DNA from: Prorocentrum cordatum
Lineage: Eukaryota; Sar; Dinophyceae; Prorocentrales; Prorocentraceae
DNA length: 35,424 bases
NCBI GenBank assembly: GCA_963575745.1
Contig: CAUYUJ010011459.1
Coordinates: 391,501 to 426,924, forward strand
Reading direction: 5' to 3'
This document shows positions 34,901-35,424 of this stretch, one piece after another. Under the pieces are notes generated by a model that did no database searches, had not been told where the DNA came from, and saw nothing but the letters and a program-made list of their open reading frames with translations. Position numbers and translations under genes: made by a program. How positions within the stretch are numbered: the stretch's first letter is position 1; each line of letters starts with the position of its first letter.

Positions 34901-35424
34901 GGTTGTCGAGAGATATCTTGGGGTCCCTGTTTGCCAAAGCTTTTGCTAAGTTTAACGGCAGGGTCCGTGGGCCCTGCTCGGCTGTTCTGGCCACCTTGAA
35001 GCGCCTGGGTTGGACGCCGCAGAGTGAGTCGAGGTGGGAGGCGGGGGGGGTGCTGGTCGATCTGACGGAGGTCCGCCCTGGCTCGCTTCGGAAAGTTGTC
35101 GATTTAGGAACGGAGCTTGCGCTCCTACGGTGCCTCCCTGGGTCCCCCGGTTTGGAAAACCTGGGGGGGCCCCCTCTCCTGGAGCCCATCCGTCAGGCTC
35201 AGCAGCAGCTTAGACGTGAGGGTTTCAAGACGGCGGCGCAGCTCCTCGGAACCCATGTCGCGGGGGGGCTCTGGACTCAGGCGCGCCTCTTCGCGGCACG
35301 GTCCGTCGACTCGCCCTTGTGTCAGGTTTGCAAGGCCGAGCCGGGAGACGAGGGGCATCGTTTGTTCAGATGTGAATTCAGTGCTGCGGTCAGGCGCGAG
35401 CTTGACCTGGACGATGTCACGCGT
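31489..35424 (+). CDS. Retrotransposon ORF2: APE endonuclease, reverse transcriptase, CCHC (3' partial)
   Basis: The frame is open from 30709 to the window end; I give the last in-frame ATG upstream of the recognised domain, but the real start may be a frameshift from ORF1 near 31850. The APE-like endonuclease begins near 32131: 'CNTTSW', 'DADVVMLQEV' (catalytic Glu codon 32221), 'FILGGDWNV' (Asp 32569), 'CLDYFVV' (Asp 32695) and 'APHWAV' (His 32773; the usual Asp before it is Pro). RT: 'AVGADGWHPHVL' (33694), 'KPEGGRRPIGIL' (33838), motif A 'GLVDLQKAYEHV' (Asp 34057), motif B 'AQGILAGCAYATML' (34216), motif C 'YLVVDDCAL' (Asp pair 34333-34338), motif D-like 'GLKVSPTKNR'. A C-x2-C-x8-H-x4-C finger has Cys 35320, 35329, His 35356, Cys 35371. 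It performs target-primed reverse transcription. Confidence 0.9.
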   Translation, partial: MQSLRVGPRQQPYDSLIPQAAGRRWPRHCVGRPRSSWRHQDILEDKPGAWQVPTTPTRTSPWRPPLVLLQLGGSSSWRRTSACRTKPQGLSLEQVTKGGCPTRGDAAVPRGVTPRCSRRLRGALAAPTLRDAATPEGPGRGGSHLLELDGGTSCDDVGQKLGAPFDCPASDGEEASADPAGATSRPNPLSDRQESRREREAGDAPTAASASPKCWKFCTCNTTSWSSVQWFLENECDADVVMLQEVAIAPELQPDREAAVGRLGWKAKAAPSRDTGGGLSGGVLVGTWPHIGLCEAPVPKRPWPSERVLLMWVNGLVPGGFIAGSVYLVSGGGLDDQSFLILKQLGEALKAMGQPFILGGDWNVAPETLGASGWPSAVGGSIVTTGAYTCRSSGSSTTWSCLDYFVVSAGFLHSVKNCRRQEDCSTAPHWAVNMEVSGKPCALELPSLKLPKQFPLELPFGPRPLGKSWDAVHTIVDDVNSEFDLPSAYLSFCDAAEDELSLLHGLETSEARRCSGRGRGASVVRRPVLPKSGGCYPKASPEARAWRLIQNRLQELQYLVRKRQCESRDALGLRRKLLDWSGRLKQDPVWNSFRTDLGTLDIHPDLNLESFIVRAQSEAHRIESIFAKSRAKNWREHVARSVQGGGGLAHKVTKIPQAWTPDESAGGAPWGTDQLLEGLTQEWQGIWGWKSSVSELDRLAVIQQHIQALDLDPTPQPIELPLLRRTLGKFKKWTAVGADGWHPHVLNQLSDDGLLAFSTLLWQMERLVAFPFQLWKIVIGFLLKPEGGRRPIGILTTCMRVLSACRKSEAKQWEREHERDWVYATQGKSCERAVWVQSAMNEWASHHNQSSASGLVDLQKAYEHVGHVRLLDFAVQHSFSPRRVALLVTMYSAPRVLQVGLFVSEWFRVAQGILAGCAYATMLLRLYLTSTLDSVIPLAVNISAYLVVDDCALSVIGPAELVFRGLVRALHALCSKLEDLGLKVSPTKNRIVASSRTMGKAISSRLRRWNFVVVDGVKNLGIDFSCSRAARRVQKGRILSVRKRIRRFRLLSSSRKGLSRIFKAGGAPAALYGTRVTGMSNADLSSLRAAAGSALFGPSAGKSRSLQFFLSEDPKSDPVYAGNALPLVFWGRAIVEGWLSRDILGSLFAKAFAKFNGRVRGPCSAVLATLKRLGWTPQSESRWEAGGVLVDLTEVRPGSLRKVVDLGTELALLRCLPGSPGLENLGGPPLLEPIRQAQQQLRREGFKTAAQLLGTHVAGGLWTQARLFAARSVDSPLCQVCKAEPGDEGHRLFRCEFSAAVRRELDLDDVTR

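Larger units (their letters stand above)
30587..35424 (+). mobile_element. Non-LTR retrotransposon with spliced-leader 5' end (3' end outside window)
   Basis: The element starts exactly at the spliced leader, has a roughly 108-nt 5' UTR (30624-30731), ORF1 (30732-31916) and a long ORF2 with APE endonuclease, RT and CCHC motif, open to the window edge. All catalytic motifs are present, with no stop in more than 3.5 kb, so it is young or still active. The 5' end abuts a GGA microsatellite, which may be the target or a slippage product. No 3' tail is visible. Confidence 0.9.

Overview
This is almost certainly nuclear DNA of a dinoflagellate. The decisive evidence is at 30587-30608, an exact match to the 22-nt dinoflagellate spliced-leader consensus (first base T), followed at once by a 15-nt truncated relict of the same leader. 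Very GC-rich exons with strong G/C third-position bias, huge introns, GA-AG or GC-AG-like splice borders, long TCC/GGA tracts and dense short inverted-repeat elements all fit. A Prorocentrum-type genome is my guess only. There is no bacterial operon, tRNA, rRNA or CRISPR array, and most long open frames are microsatellite translations.

Layout. 1-2700: MITE remnants, a foldback element, TCC/TCCC tracts and unassigned DNA. About 2705-5808: the decayed 3' half of a non-LTR retrotransposon (RT motifs A and C, a zinc-finger tail and a C-terminal domain, in several broken frames), carrying a foldback insertion at 5209-5351. 7027-27568: the scattered exons of what I read as one plus-strand gene with a LicD/fukutin-like domain. 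I place nine exons at 7027-7283, 12566-12737, 13282-13328, 13539-13689, 14404-14520, 16399-16560, 26077-26168, 26623-26775 and 27411 to about 27568. Most junctions keep the reading frame, but several exact borders are uncertain. Two introns (12738-13281 and 13329-13538) look like single inverted-repeat elements bounded by duplicated exon sequence, and elements sit within about 5-20 bases of three other acceptors. The introns also hold tandem satellites: an 83-bp array, a roughly 170-bp array of 13 units, a CTTGG/GGCC array with a roughly 367-bp higher-order period, and a GTGCGCC minisatellite.

At least eight families of short terminal-inverted-repeat elements recur. Two have TA-CAGT ends like Tc1/mariner-derived MITEs (seven and four copies), and three copies contain another element nested inside. 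The right end, 30587-35424, is an apparently young non-LTR retrotransposon that begins exactly at the spliced leader, inside or beside a GGA microsatellite with a 100-N assembly gap. It encodes an ORF1 with a RanBP2-like zinc finger and coiled coil, then an ORF2 with an APE-type endonuclease, reverse transcriptase and CCHC motif that stays open to the window edge.

The two main stories are a retrotransposon that seems to propagate from its own trans-spliced mRNA, and a host gene whose introns appear to be made of, or framed by, MITEs.
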